From the IMG/VR virus record IMGVR_UViG_3300031972_003003, positions 1-60,295 of that record: 60,295 nt of DNA, one strand, 5' to 3'. This DNA comes from a virus. Shown here one piece after another: positions 6,659 to 14,251 of this stretch; position 1 is the first letter of the stretch; every line of letters begins with the position of its first letter. A program made the translations under genes and the position numbers. The notes below the pieces were generated by a model. It was not told where the DNA came from and searched no databases. It worked only from the letters and a program-made list of their open reading frames with translations.

Positions 6659-7153
6659 ATGATTTTACAAAGTAGTTCAAAGGTTAAGAAAGGTTCAAAG
6701 TTCGCTAAAGGTGAAGGTAATGATTGTGTGGTGTTAGCTATCGCTAATGCAATGGGAGTAGATTATGATACTGCTCATACTTATGCTCGTCGTCAATTAA
6801 ACCGTAGAGATGGTAGAGGGGTTCAAACCGTAAACATTCATAGTGAGTTCGGAAAAGGAAATATTAAAGTCGGAGATAGAGAAGCTACCTTTACTCAAAT
6901 GCTAGGACTTCAAATTAAAAACCGATACGTAGTCAAAGGAGAGACAATAGATAGACAGAAGACATTAAAGTCATTTATCCAGTCTCATCCTAAAGGAACA
7001 TATATAGTACTAGTAGCAAACCATGCTCTAGTAGTAAAAGATGGTATATTGATAGATCACCCTGGATTAGAGTTTAAGCCTACTAGAAAGGTTAAGGCTG
7101 CATATAACGTTACTCTTAAGGGATCTTATCAAAAACAATTAACCTTATTTTAA
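6659..7153 (+). CDS. Papain-fold (C39-like) cysteine peptidase candidate, 164 aa
   Basis: Residues 20-24 (GNDCV) followed by a helix with small residues (LAIANAMGVDYDTAHTYAR) fit the nucleophile Cys helix of C39 and other papain-fold peptidases, with Cys23 as nucleophile. Later GTYIVLVANHALVVKDG supplies His122, and LIDH supplies Asp133, in the expected order and strand context. No signal peptide or membrane domain is present, so it would act in the host cytoplasm. Its own early promoter suggests a role in host takeover, such as cutting a host protein. The family assignment rests on motif order only; a non-catalytic relative is possible. Confidence 0.5.
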   Translation: MILQSSSKVKKGSKFAKGEGNDCVVLAIANAMGVDYDTAHTYARRQLNRRDGRGVQTVNIHSEFGKGNIKVGDREATFTQMLGLQIKNRYVVKGETIDRQKTLKSFIQSHPKGTYIVLVANHALVVKDGILIDHPGLEFKPTRKVKAAYNVTLKGSYQKQLTLF

Positions 7154-7174
7154 CTGTAGATCGAGTAGAACTAG

Positions 7175-7197
7175 GATATCCTGAAATATTGGATATC
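7175..7197 (+). terminator. Weak hairpin, possible terminator of the early region
   Basis: GATATCC at 7175-7181 and GGATATC at 7191-7197 can form a 7-bp stem with a 9-base loop. It is followed by TTGGTTTTC rather than a clean T-run, so terminator function is uncertain. Confidence 0.35.
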
Positions 7198-7209
7198 TTG
7201 GTTTTCTCG

Positions 7210-7259
7210 GTTATTTCGGAAAAATAGGAAAACGCGGAAATCTTGGAAAATTAGGAAAA
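7210..7259 (+). repeat. GGAAA direct repeats
   Basis: Five copies of GGAAA or GGAAAA occur in about 50 bases, spaced 8 to 10 bases apart (CGGAAAAATA, GGAAAACG, CGGAAATCTT, GGAAAATTA, GGAAAAAG). The near-helical spacing is unusual for this otherwise AT-rich DNA and could be a protein-binding array or an origin element. Confidence 0.5.
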
Positions 7260-7427
7260 AGCAAAAAATGTAGTTTTTTTCCATATAGAGGTAAAACCGT
7301 AAAAAATCTTCCCAGAGTGGTGGATATAGAAATGATAGATTTTTGAGATAGAAACGGGTATATATTCTTGTTATATAGGGTATATATTTAAATATTGAAT
7401 ATATAAAACAATAAGCTTAGTAAAAAG

Positions 7428-7440
7428 ATATTTATTAATA
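7428..7440 (+). promoter_or_regulatory. Late-type promoter motif for the 7460 gene
   Basis: ATATTTATTAATA at 7428-7440, 19 bases before ATG 7460. It belongs to the TATTTAT(A/T)ATAATAA family found upstream of structural genes elsewhere in the window. Confidence 0.55.
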
Positions 7441-7459
7441 TTAAGAACAAAGCATTCCA

Positions 7460-8617
7460 ATGAACTACAAAAAAATCATCATGAAAGAAGTTTATAGCAA
7501 AATGAAAGAGAAATTAGACAAAGAGATGCATGAACTAATTGTACCAGAAGCTTCAGATGAAGATATTGAAAATCAGAAAAAAATGAATCAAGAGTTAGAA
7601 AAAACTAAAGAACTTAGAGATAAGCTACAAACAGAAGCGGATGCAGATGATATTAAGAGAGCACAAGATCTTAATAAGGAATTAGAGACTACTAAAAAGC
7701 ATGCCGATGATTTAACTAAAGCAAGTGCAGCTTCACCTATTGCAGAAAAGATTGCTCAAAAAGTAAGAGAAAGACTTAATAAAGAGGATATTGAAGAAGC
7801 TAAAGAGTCAACAGCAGATATTAAACAAGCAATTAAAGATTTAGTTCAGAAGCTTAAAGATCAAAACGATCATTTATACCCAGAAGGAGCCAAAGATTTA
7901 GCTATCGATATGATTAAAAAGATGGATATCAAAGAAGCATTAGAGTCAATGGGTACCGCAGATGAGGATACCATGAAATATTTACTACAAGATATAGGTA
8001 GAGAAGAATTAGTAAACTTTGAAAAACAATTTGTAGAAATGTTTGATACTCTTAGAGACATTAGATATGATGGTAGTGAGCAGTTAAGTAAAGGAGCATC
8101 AGAGATTAGTCAGAGAATTCATAACTTTATTACTATATTTAGACAAGCAATTAAAGGTAATCCGGTAATTAAAGAAGAAACTATTGATGAAGGTCTTTTA
8201 GATCAAAAATCTCCTCAAGAGATTAAAAGAATGCATAAAACATTAAAAGATGCCGCTACTCTTGTTAATGATTTTCTATATTACGGAACCGATAAACAAC
8301 AAATGTTAGCCGATAAAATTCATGGTACCGGTGGAATGTATAAATTAATGGCTACATTACAAGATGAACTTGAAAAAAGAGAAGGTGCACTAGATGAAGG
8401 TAAAACCGAATCTTTAACCAACAACCACTCTAACCCAGTGACAGAAGAATTCAGCGCCGGTCGATTAAAAAGGGTTCAAGATGATTTAATGAAACTCATT
8501 CATAAAATCGCCGACAAAGAAGAGATAGGTAAGAAAGAGGCTATCAAAAGAGCTATTATAGCTTTGCAAGATGCCCATAAAGGAAATATTTACGAGATAA
8601 TTAGTAAATTAGGGTAA
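7460..8617 (+). CDS. Candidate prohead cargo/core protein, coiled-coil, 385 aa
   Basis: The N-terminus, MNYKKIIMKEVYSKMKEKLD, continues to ELIVPEAS, giving an amphipathic helix that ends at a Glu followed by Ala, as in sites cut by T4 gp21. The rest is almost wholly helical, rich in Lys and Glu, with two related segments near the start (MNQELEKTKELRDKL and DLNKELETTKKHADDL) that predict coiled coil. A later site, NPVTEEFSAGRLKRV, precedes a C-terminal helical module. A late-type motif lies upstream. I infer that it is a scaffold-like or packaged internal head protein; no enzyme motif is visible. Confidence 0.5.
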   Translation: MNYKKIIMKEVYSKMKEKLDKEMHELIVPEASDEDIENQKKMNQELEKTKELRDKLQTEADADDIKRAQDLNKELETTKKHADDLTKASAASPIAEKIAQKVRERLNKEDIEEAKESTADIKQAIKDLVQKLKDQNDHLYPEGAKDLAIDMIKKMDIKEALESMGTADEDTMKYLLQDIGREELVNFEKQFVEMFDTLRDIRYDGSEQLSKGASEISQRIHNFITIFRQAIKGNPVIKEETIDEGLLDQKSPQEIKRMHKTLKDAATLVNDFLYYGTDKQQMLADKIHGTGGMYKLMATLQDELEKREGALDEGKTESLTNNHSNPVTEEFSAGRLKRVQDDLMKLIHKIADKEEIGKKEAIKRAIIALQDAHKGNIYEIISKLG

Positions 8618-8650
8618 AGGAATATATATAACTAACGAATTAAAAAAATT

Positions 8651-9304
8651 ATGAGCGACACGAATTTTAACTATAAAAAATATGTAAGTAATAACCCTTT
8701 ATTAGCTGAGGCGGATACTACACCTAGAAAAGTTACTCCAATTGGAAATGTAGCTGCTGGAGATATTGCAACTAGATTTGATGATAAGGAGTTTACTGTA
8801 ATTACTACCGGTACTCTTGGAGATCTTAAAAAATATGATGTTGAAAAGGTAACTAAGGATATCGATCCTGATACTGAAGCGATTGCTGTTGAGGATCCGA
8901 ACACCGGTTACGCTGTTTATACTTATGATCTTGGAGGAGCTGTTGTTTTTGAAGAAGGAGCTTTAGATGAGGAAGAAAGAAAAGAAGTAAGACCCGGTGT
9001 AAGATCAGCGGCTATTAAATTAGGTATGGCCCCAGACCATATTTATGATACTGATAAAAAAGGGAAGAAAAAAGTAAATGAGGTTGAAGATAGAACTGAA
9101 GCCTTAGATAAACTTAGAGATATTCTTGAGGATCTAAAATATATGTCTAGAGAAGCCAATGAATTACTAAGTAGTTATTTTCCAACTGCTCATTCTCGTG
9201 CGGAAGCATATGGTGCTCTTGATTTTGGAACATCATCTAATAGATATGATGTTACTTTAGAAAATATTATTGATGGTCTTGAGCGCGGTGTTGACGTTGA
9301 TTAA
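8651..9304 (+). CDS. Candidate prohead cargo protein, 217 aa
   Basis: The first 20 residues, MSDTNFNYKKYVSNNPLLAE, followed by AD, form the same leader as in the 10362 gene (FNYKKYLKNNPLLSE). It fits a capsid-targeting helix with a gp21-type cut after Glu20. The body has a beta-rich domain (residues about 25-110), then a helical domain (LDKLRDILEDLKYMSREANE). No catalytic motif is visible. An AT-rich region with A-rich bases (TTAAAAAAATT) precedes the start. The next gene starts 2 bases after its stop. Confidence 0.5.
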   Translation: MSDTNFNYKKYVSNNPLLAEADTTPRKVTPIGNVAAGDIATRFDDKEFTVITTGTLGDLKKYDVEKVTKDIDPDTEAIAVEDPNTGYAVYTYDLGGAVVFEEGALDEEERKEVRPGVRSAAIKLGMAPDHIYDTDKKGKKKVNEVEDRTEALDKLRDILEDLKYMSREANELLSSYFPTAHSRAEAYGALDFGTSSNRYDVTLENIIDGLERGVDVD

Positions 9305-9306
9305 TC

Positions 9307-9822
9307 ATGAAACTATTTCCTCTTATAAAAGAAATTATCTCTGAAGTTGGAGAAGGTACAGCTAAACCTTACAGCTATACTTCTAGACATGGTATACAAA
9401 GAGGTCAGCAGGGTAATGCAGCATATGATACTGCTTCCTTTACAACAGAGGATGGTGATAGATATGAAGTACAGTTAAATGCATATTGGGGTGATAATTA
9501 TTGGGCAAAAGAGGTAGGTAATCACTTTACAATAGACTTTTATCTTACAGATGAACTTTCAGGATTTAATGATGCAGAGACTGTTGTAAATAAAGGACGA
9601 TTATTCAGAGTAATGGCTACTATTGTACAGATAGCTAAAGAATTCATGGATCTAGTCGATTATAAGGAAAATTATATTGATCAATTAATAATATCACCAA
9701 CGAAAACAGAAGGCTATTATGATGATAGACGTGCTAATCTTTATATGGCATATATAAAGAAGCATTTACCTATTAAAAGAATCAATTATGATGGTGATGA
9801 AATTATAGCAATATTAAAATGA
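9307..9822 (+). CDS. Candidate prohead cargo protein, paralogue 1 of 2, 171 aa
   Basis: The start MKLFPLIKEIISEVGEGTA is an amphipathic helix ending in IISE followed by a small-residue stretch, which fits a targeting leader with a gp21-type cut after Glu13. The mature part begins KPYSYTSRHG and is a mixed alpha/beta domain with the segment RRANLYMAYIKKHLP. The adjacent gene codes for a protein of exactly the same length with the same layout, so the pair arose by tandem duplication. I recall related proteins in many phages, of unknown function; that recollection is not checked here. Confidence 0.6.
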   Translation: MKLFPLIKEIISEVGEGTAKPYSYTSRHGIQRGQQGNAAYDTASFTTEDGDRYEVQLNAYWGDNYWAKEVGNHFTIDFYLTDELSGFNDAETVVNKGRLFRVMATIVQIAKEFMDLVDYKENYIDQLIISPTKTEGYYDDRRANLYMAYIKKHLPIKRINYDGDEIIAILK

Positions 9823-10334
9823 TTAAACTTACCAACATATTAAAAGAAATTATATCTGAAGTTGGAGAAGGATCTGCTAATCCGTATTCTTATAGTGTAA
9901 ATGATAATGTCTTCAGAGGCAGCTCTAAAAATGTGGCAGGTAGAGATGTTACCTTCACAACAGAAGATGGAGATGATTATATAGTAAGCTTTGCTGCGTA
10001 TTATGGAAATCATTCAAATGCAGAAGGAAGAGGACCATATTTTAAAGTTGACTTTACTACAGTAGATGAATATGGATACGAAGATAGAGCTGATCGTGTT
10101 GTAAATAAGGGTAGATTATTTAGAATTATGGCTACTATTGTAAAAGCTACCAAAGAATTCCTAAATGATATTGATTATAAGGAAAAAGGTATTAAAAAAA
10201 TGTTAGTATTTCCTGCTAAATCTGATTTTGGTGATGATAGACGGGCTAACCTTTATTCAGCATATATTAAAAAGCAATTACCTGTTAGTGATGTTACCTA
10301 TGATGGTAAATTAATGGTAGCATTTTTAAAATAA
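9819..10334 (+). CDS. Candidate prohead cargo protein, paralogue 2 of 2, 171 aa
   Basis: Its start overlaps the stop of the first copy (ATGA). The leader MIKLTNILKEIISEVGEGSA mirrors that of the neighbour, and conserved blocks continue through the whole length, including NKGRLFRIMATIVKATKEFL and RRANLYSAYIKKQLP. The two differ most at residues 25-50, which could be a recognition surface. Role in the virion is inferred from the leader only. Confidence 0.6.
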   Translation: MIKLTNILKEIISEVGEGSANPYSYSVNDNVFRGSSKNVAGRDVTFTTEDGDDYIVSFAAYYGNHSNAEGRGPYFKVDFTTVDEYGYEDRADRVVNKGRLFRIMATIVKATKEFLNDIDYKEKGIKKMLVFPAKSDFGDDRRANLYSAYIKKQLPVSDVTYDGKLMVAFLK

Positions 10335-10341
10335 AAAAAAT

Positions 10342-10357
10342 ATATTTATAATAATAA
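10342..10357 (+). promoter_or_regulatory. Late-type promoter motif, exact 16-mer
   Basis: ATATTTATAATAATAA at 10342-10357, four bases before ATG 10362. The same 16 bases recur exactly at 30851, 50436 and, on the minus strand, 14234-14249, each time just upstream of a structural or cargo gene. Confidence 0.7.
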
Positions 10358-10361
10358 GATT

Positions 10362-10595
10362 ATGGATAATTTTAACTATAAAAAATATTTAAAAAATAAC
10401 CCACTTTTATCTGAGGAGGATTCTATAAAAGAAGGTAAAAGATTATTCCATTATACTATTCCAAAAAATGAATTCGGAATGACTAGAATGGTCATTAAAG
10501 CAAAAGATAGAGAAGAAGCAGATGAAAAAATAGCTGCTGAATATCCTGATGGAGGATATGAATATAAAGGTAAAGGAGCTAAATTTGAATATTAA
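10362..10595 (+). CDS. Candidate prohead cargo protein, 77 aa
   Basis: MDNFNYKKYLKNNPLLSE followed by ED repeats the leader of the 8651 gene, giving a likely gp21-type cut after Glu18. The remaining 59 residues form a small alpha/beta module (RLFHYTIPKNEFGMTRMVIK, then REEADEKIAAEYP). It is directly behind an exact late motif. Function after packaging is unknown. Confidence 0.55.
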   Translation: MDNFNYKKYLKNNPLLSEEDSIKEGKRLFHYTIPKNEFGMTRMVIKAKDREEADEKIAAEYPDGGYEYKGKGAKFEY

Positions 10596-10596
10596 T

Positions 10597-10923
10597 ATGG
10601 AGCCTGTAGAAATATTTAACCAGTATTACGGGACCGATCTAGAGTTTCAACCTACTGATAATCTAGATATTAAAATTAATAATCTTGATGTAGAAGATAT
10701 GACCTATCTTCCTATGGTAGCTGATAAAGTATCTATTATAGAAAGAAAAATAGATGATTATACAGTATATGAAATGGTTTTCTTATTAACCGGTAAAGCT
10801 GTTATATCAACTATTGTGGGAAAAGTACAGAATAATGAATTTATCCCTTTCTCTAATGAAGAATTTAAGGAATATGATAGTCTTATACCTTCTCACCTAG
10901 AAGTACGCTTAAAACAAAGGTAA
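10597..10923 (+). CDS. Hypothetical protein, 108 aa
   Basis: I start this at ATG 10597 (MEPVEIFNQYYGTDLEF), one base after the previous stop; an in-frame ATG at 10549 would overlap that gene. The protein is acidic and beta-rich with no signal, membrane segment or targeting leader. It may be translated by reinitiation after the 10362 gene. Function is unknown. Confidence 0.5.
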   Translation: MEPVEIFNQYYGTDLEFQPTDNLDIKINNLDVEDMTYLPMVADKVSIIERKIDDYTVYEMVFLLTGKAVISTIVGKVQNNEFIPFSNEEFKEYDSLIPSHLEVRLKQR

Positions 10924-10937
10924 AAACACTAAATTTA

Positions 10938-11594
10938 ATGAAAATACAAGTTCTTGACAATACATTCTATAGGAGACCCTATATTACTAAACCACTTGAT
11001 TATATCACATTTCAAACTACTTCTAACGCGTATTTTGATAAAGATGGGTATGAATTAAACAAATTAGAGCAGGAATTCTATAAAATCAATGGAATTAACA
11101 TAGGATTAGACCAACAATACCATAAAGCCTGTCAAATTGAGTGGTTTTCCATGGATTTAGAGGGTTTTGGCATATATACCGATCATTGTATGCTAGTTCA
11201 ACGCATGGCTTATGATGGATATGCTAAAGATCAAATAGAAAGATATGTAAGAGGAGAGTCGTCGGTGGGTAAAGATATTGATAAAACCTATAGAAAACTA
11301 CTAGAAATACGACCTAAATATGGTTTAGATATATCTTTAGATTACATTGATGACGATCACTGTTTTGAGTTACTACATTATGAAGCAGATTTCTTTGATA
11401 TCGATCAAGCTATAGAATATAAGGAGAGAGCAGAGTCTCTATTGCTAGATACTGATTGGAAAACATTAATAAATAAAGTTATAGATACTAAAGATCAATG
11501 GTCTAAGCTTAATTCTGACGATCAATCTGATTATAAAGCACAAATCTTTGGATTTAAACGTGCTTTTGATAATTTAAAAGTAATAGGTATTTAA
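10938..11594 (+). CDS. Conserved phage protein of unknown function, 218 aa
   Basis: A 218-residue soluble protein with a distinctive first third: NTFYRRPYITKPLDYITFQT, then GINIGLDQQYHKACQIEW, then MDLEGFGIYTDHCMLVQRM. I recall similar proteins in marine T4-like phages, always unnamed; that is from memory. There is no capsid-targeting leader. Its TAA stop abuts the stop of the convergent baseplate gene with no base between, so transcription from the two sides meets here without a visible terminator. Confidence 0.6.
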   Translation: MKIQVLDNTFYRRPYITKPLDYITFQTTSNAYFDKDGYELNKLEQEFYKINGINIGLDQQYHKACQIEWFSMDLEGFGIYTDHCMLVQRMAYDGYAKDQIERYVRGESSVGKDIDKTYRKLLEIRPKYGLDISLDYIDDDHCFELLHYEADFFDIDQAIEYKERAESLLLDTDWKTLINKVIDTKDQWSKLNSDDQSDYKAQIFGFKRAFDNLKVIGI

Positions 11595-13481
11595 TTAAAA
11601 ACTTACTACCTTTCCTCTAATATCATTTCTAGGGAATCTTACTTCAAAAATACACGGATCTAATGCTGGATATACTACTCTATTAATAGTAGCACCATGT
11701 ATATCATAGCTATATTGACTATATCCTAAATCCTCTCCAACTTTATTAGTTATTTCTATATTATTAACTGTTTGAACTCCTTCTACTCTATCTAATAAAT
11801 TATATAAATTACGTATTTCTATAGGTTGATTAATATTCCATTTATCTAAATCAAAATATTCATTAATTCTAATAATACATTGACTTAATACAATATTAGC
11901 ATTATAATTTGGTTGAGTAATAATTTCGAAATCTACTCCAATATTAATAATATATGCATCTCGTATCTCGACTGTATCACCTACCATTTTATATTCATTT
12001 AGATAGGTTCTGATATTTTCTTTAACTGTATTAGTTAAATAAGTAAGTCTTCCTTCCGCATTTTCTCCTAAAACATATAGATTAACAGTTTCAATCGTAG
12101 ATGTTTGTTGATCAGATAGTTGAGGTTTTTGCGCATATACTTTACCGATTCGTCCATATATTGATGGTAAAGATAAAGCTCGTATAATATAATCATCTAA
12201 TGTAACTGTTCGTAGTTGTGAACCGTAACTTGATAAACTATTTTCTTTAATTTCTGCAAGTGTATCACCTCCTCTTCCACCTGTTAATGCATCTGGATTA
12301 TTGCATGATAAACTATTAATAACATAATTAGCTGTAGTTGAAACAGGAGGTACATTATTAAATCTAACTAATGTTGCATCAATAATATTTATAGAATTTG
12401 CAGGTGAATTAGTCTGTATACCTCCACCAGCAAACATTCTTATTTGTATAGTTGTATTAGATGGTGCAATACCGTAACTGTTAGTAAATATAAAATTTTG
12501 CGGAGAATATGCAGTAGTTAATCTATTTTGCTCATATGGTAATCCTAAACCTACATTATTTTGATTAGGAATTATGTCTTCATCATCTCCAGAGCTATAT
12601 CTTCCTGAACCAAATTGTAATCTAATAGTATTACTATCAATCACTCTTAAAATATATCTTCTTTCACTTTTTATAGCTGATAATACATATGGTGCATCAT
12701 CTATATTTTGTGTTTTATTAGGATCTAAATAATTTTTATTTGGTTCTTTTCTAAAAATAGTTTCCTGTCCTAAATAATCAACTTCATAATAAACATTACC
12801 ATCCGAATCAATAACATCTATCATATTAAGAAATGTAGGAGCAGATATATCTCTACTTGGAAATTCTTCATATTCATTAAATTGAAGTGTTCTAGTAACT
12901 ATATTACCTGAGGTAATTTTTGTTGTTTTCTTTAATAAGAAAAATATTGGATTACCTGATCCGTCTATCTCGTATACTGTTAGTTCAGTTGGATCTATTG
13001 ATGATGAAACTGAAAAATCTAAATCATTTAAAGTATAAAATCTATATGCTTCGTTTCCTGCTCCTGTTCTAACGCTAGTATATTGAGGAACTTTAATTGT
13101 ATAGCTATAATCTGGAACATATTGTGTACCATCAAAAATAGCTGGTATTTGTTGAAATATATTTAAATCACCGCTAGCTGCGTTGCTTAATTTAGGTTTA
13201 TAACCATACATATATGCAGCTTGATATATGTTATCGGATTGTCTTGCTAATAATAAAAAGTTTTCTTGTATTTGATTATCAAGATAAAAAGCTAAAACAT
13301 CACCAACATAGGCAGACATCTCCATAAATATTCTAGCTGGAGAGGCTGGACTAAAATCAGTAAATGTATTAGGAAAATACGTTCGAGAAAATGTAGTTAG
13401 ATCATTTAAAAAGCTACCAAAATCTTTATTTAGGTATCTAATGATTTTACTACTATTATTATTTGAATTATATGTTGGCAT
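11595..13481 (-). CDS. gp6: Baseplate wedge protein, T4 gp6-like (baseplate J family)
   Basis: This 628-residue protein is close in length to T4 gp6 (660). The opening block (IIRYLNKDFGSFLNDLTTF, then TDFSPASPARIFMEMSAYVG and DVLAFYLDNQIQENFLLLAR) is typical of gp6 and baseplate J proteins in marine T4-like phages. gp6 dimers form the inner ring of the baseplate wedges and join gp25 and gp53. The gene lies downstream of gp25 with one base between them, as expected for a coupled wedge operon. It is the last gene of the minus-strand block. Confidence 0.9.
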   Translation of the reverse strand: MPTYNSNNNSSKIIRYLNKDFGSFLNDLTTFSRTYFPNTFTDFSPASPARIFMEMSAYVGDVLAFYLDNQIQENFLLLARQSDNIYQAAYMYGYKPKLSNAASGDLNIFQQIPAIFDGTQYVPDYSYTIKVPQYTSVRTGAGNEAYRFYTLNDLDFSVSSSIDPTELTVYEIDGSGNPIFFLLKKTTKITSGNIVTRTLQFNEYEEFPSRDISAPTFLNMIDVIDSDGNVYYEVDYLGQETIFRKEPNKNYLDPNKTQNIDDAPYVLSAIKSERRYILRVIDSNTIRLQFGSGRYSSGDDEDIIPNQNNVGLGLPYEQNRLTTAYSPQNFIFTNSYGIAPSNTTIQIRMFAGGGIQTNSPANSINIIDATLVRFNNVPPVSTTANYVINSLSCNNPDALTGGRGGDTLAEIKENSLSSYGSQLRTVTLDDYIIRALSLPSIYGRIGKVYAQKPQLSDQQTSTIETVNLYVLGENAEGRLTYLTNTVKENIRTYLNEYKMVGDTVEIRDAYIINIGVDFEIITQPNYNANIVLSQCIIRINEYFDLDKWNINQPIEIRNLYNLLDRVEGVQTVNNIEITNKVGEDLGYSQYSYDIHGATINRVVYPALDPCIFEVRFPRNDIRGKVVSF

Positions 13482-13482
13482 A

Positions 13483-13887
13483 TTATAATGTTATAAAAAC
13501 TCTATCACTTTCACCAGTATTAGATATAAAATAAGAAAATTTTATTGTAATTTGATTTCGATTAAAGTCAGGAATAGCTTCTAACTTACGCACTTTTATG
13601 TTGGGAAAAAATTGTCCCAGCTTACTAATAATATAACCTTTAACACTATCTACAGTATTATTTTGGAGTTGTTCAAATATAAACTGTCTTAGTCCACCAC
13701 CAAAATCTGTATTCATATATCTTTCACCTGGATTAGTAAGGAAAAAATTAAGTAGGTTTGCTTTAATAGAGTCTTTTGACATATCAGTCTGTCTAAACAC
13801 TCCTGGTACATTAAAAGGAAAACCAAATCCAATGTAAGAATTTTTATTTAAATCATTAAAATTAATATTTTTTCCACCGTATGCCAT
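13483..13887 (-). CDS. gp25: Baseplate wedge protein, T4 gp25-like
   Basis: A 134-residue protein that fits the GPW/gp25 family, close to the 132 residues of T4 gp25. Recognisable blocks are YIGFGFPFNVPGVF, SIKANLLNFFLTNPGERYMN and DFGGGLRQFIFEQ, including the family's conserved NPGER-type turn. gp25 sits next to the gp6 ring and helps start sheath contraction. Its start overlaps the stop of the upstream gene. Confidence 0.93.
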   Translation of the reverse strand: MAYGGKNINFNDLNKNSYIGFGFPFNVPGVFRQTDMSKDSIKANLLNFFLTNPGERYMNTDFGGGLRQFIFEQLQNNTVDSVKGYIISKLGQFFPNIKVRKLEAIPDFNRNQITIKFSYFISNTGESDRVFITL

Positions 13888-14228
13888 TACTTACTAATTA
13901 AGTTAGTGATTTGATCTAAAGAAACCTCACCTTCAGGCATATTACCGCTAATAGGATCAACTCCTTGAGGATTAAATTTTTGTACATCATATGAATTAAA
14001 AGACATTGCTGTCTCACCTATAACATCCATATATGCTTGTCTTTTATTTATTAAAGATTTAGGATTAGGTTTTGATGTTAAAGTAGGTTGAGGTATAGTT
14101 ACTGATTCAGTTATAGTAGGGTTAGAGTTATTGTTTTTTAAAGATTCCAAAAGAATATCTTTCAATTCATCCCTAAATACTTCTCTTACACACTCTTTAA
14201 TTATTTTTTTAAATGTTGTACTTTTCAT
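13887..14228 (-). CDS. Baseplate-operon protein with a capsid-targeting-like N-terminus, 113 aa
   Basis: The first 30 residues (MKSTTFKKIIKECVREVFRD, then ELKDILLES) form an amphipathic helix of the type seen in the candidate cargo proteins, with LLES as a possible cut site. The rest is Pro/Asn-rich and flexible, ending in a short helix. It sits directly upstream of gp25 and behind an exact late motif. It could be packed in the head or be a small virion protein of the tail; both readings are inference. Confidence 0.45.
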   Translation of the reverse strand: MKSTTFKKIIKECVREVFRDELKDILLESLKNNNSNPTITESVTIPQPTLTSKPNPKSLINKRQAYMDVIGETAMSFNSYDVQKFNPQGVDPISGNMPEGEVSLDQITNLISK

Positions 14229-14233
14229 AAATC

Positions 14234-14249
14234 TTATTATTATAAATAT
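14234..14249 (-). promoter_or_regulatory. Late-type promoter motif, exact 16-mer, minus strand
   Basis: The minus strand reads ATATTTATAATAATAA here, five bases upstream of the ATG at 14228. It matches three plus-strand copies base for base, which shows the element is directional and tied to gene starts. Confidence 0.7.
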
Positions 14250-14251
14250 TG

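Larger units (their letters stand above)
7154..7459 (+). other. Noncoding junction between early and late regions
   Basis: No reading frame of note occurs in this 306-base stretch. It contains a hairpin at 7175-7197, a run of GGAAA repeats at about 7210-7259, a T-run near 7274, a very AT-rich segment near 7360-7440 with TATATA steps, and a late-type motif at 7428-7440. It marks the change from host-type promoters upstream to late-type signals downstream. Confidence 0.6.
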
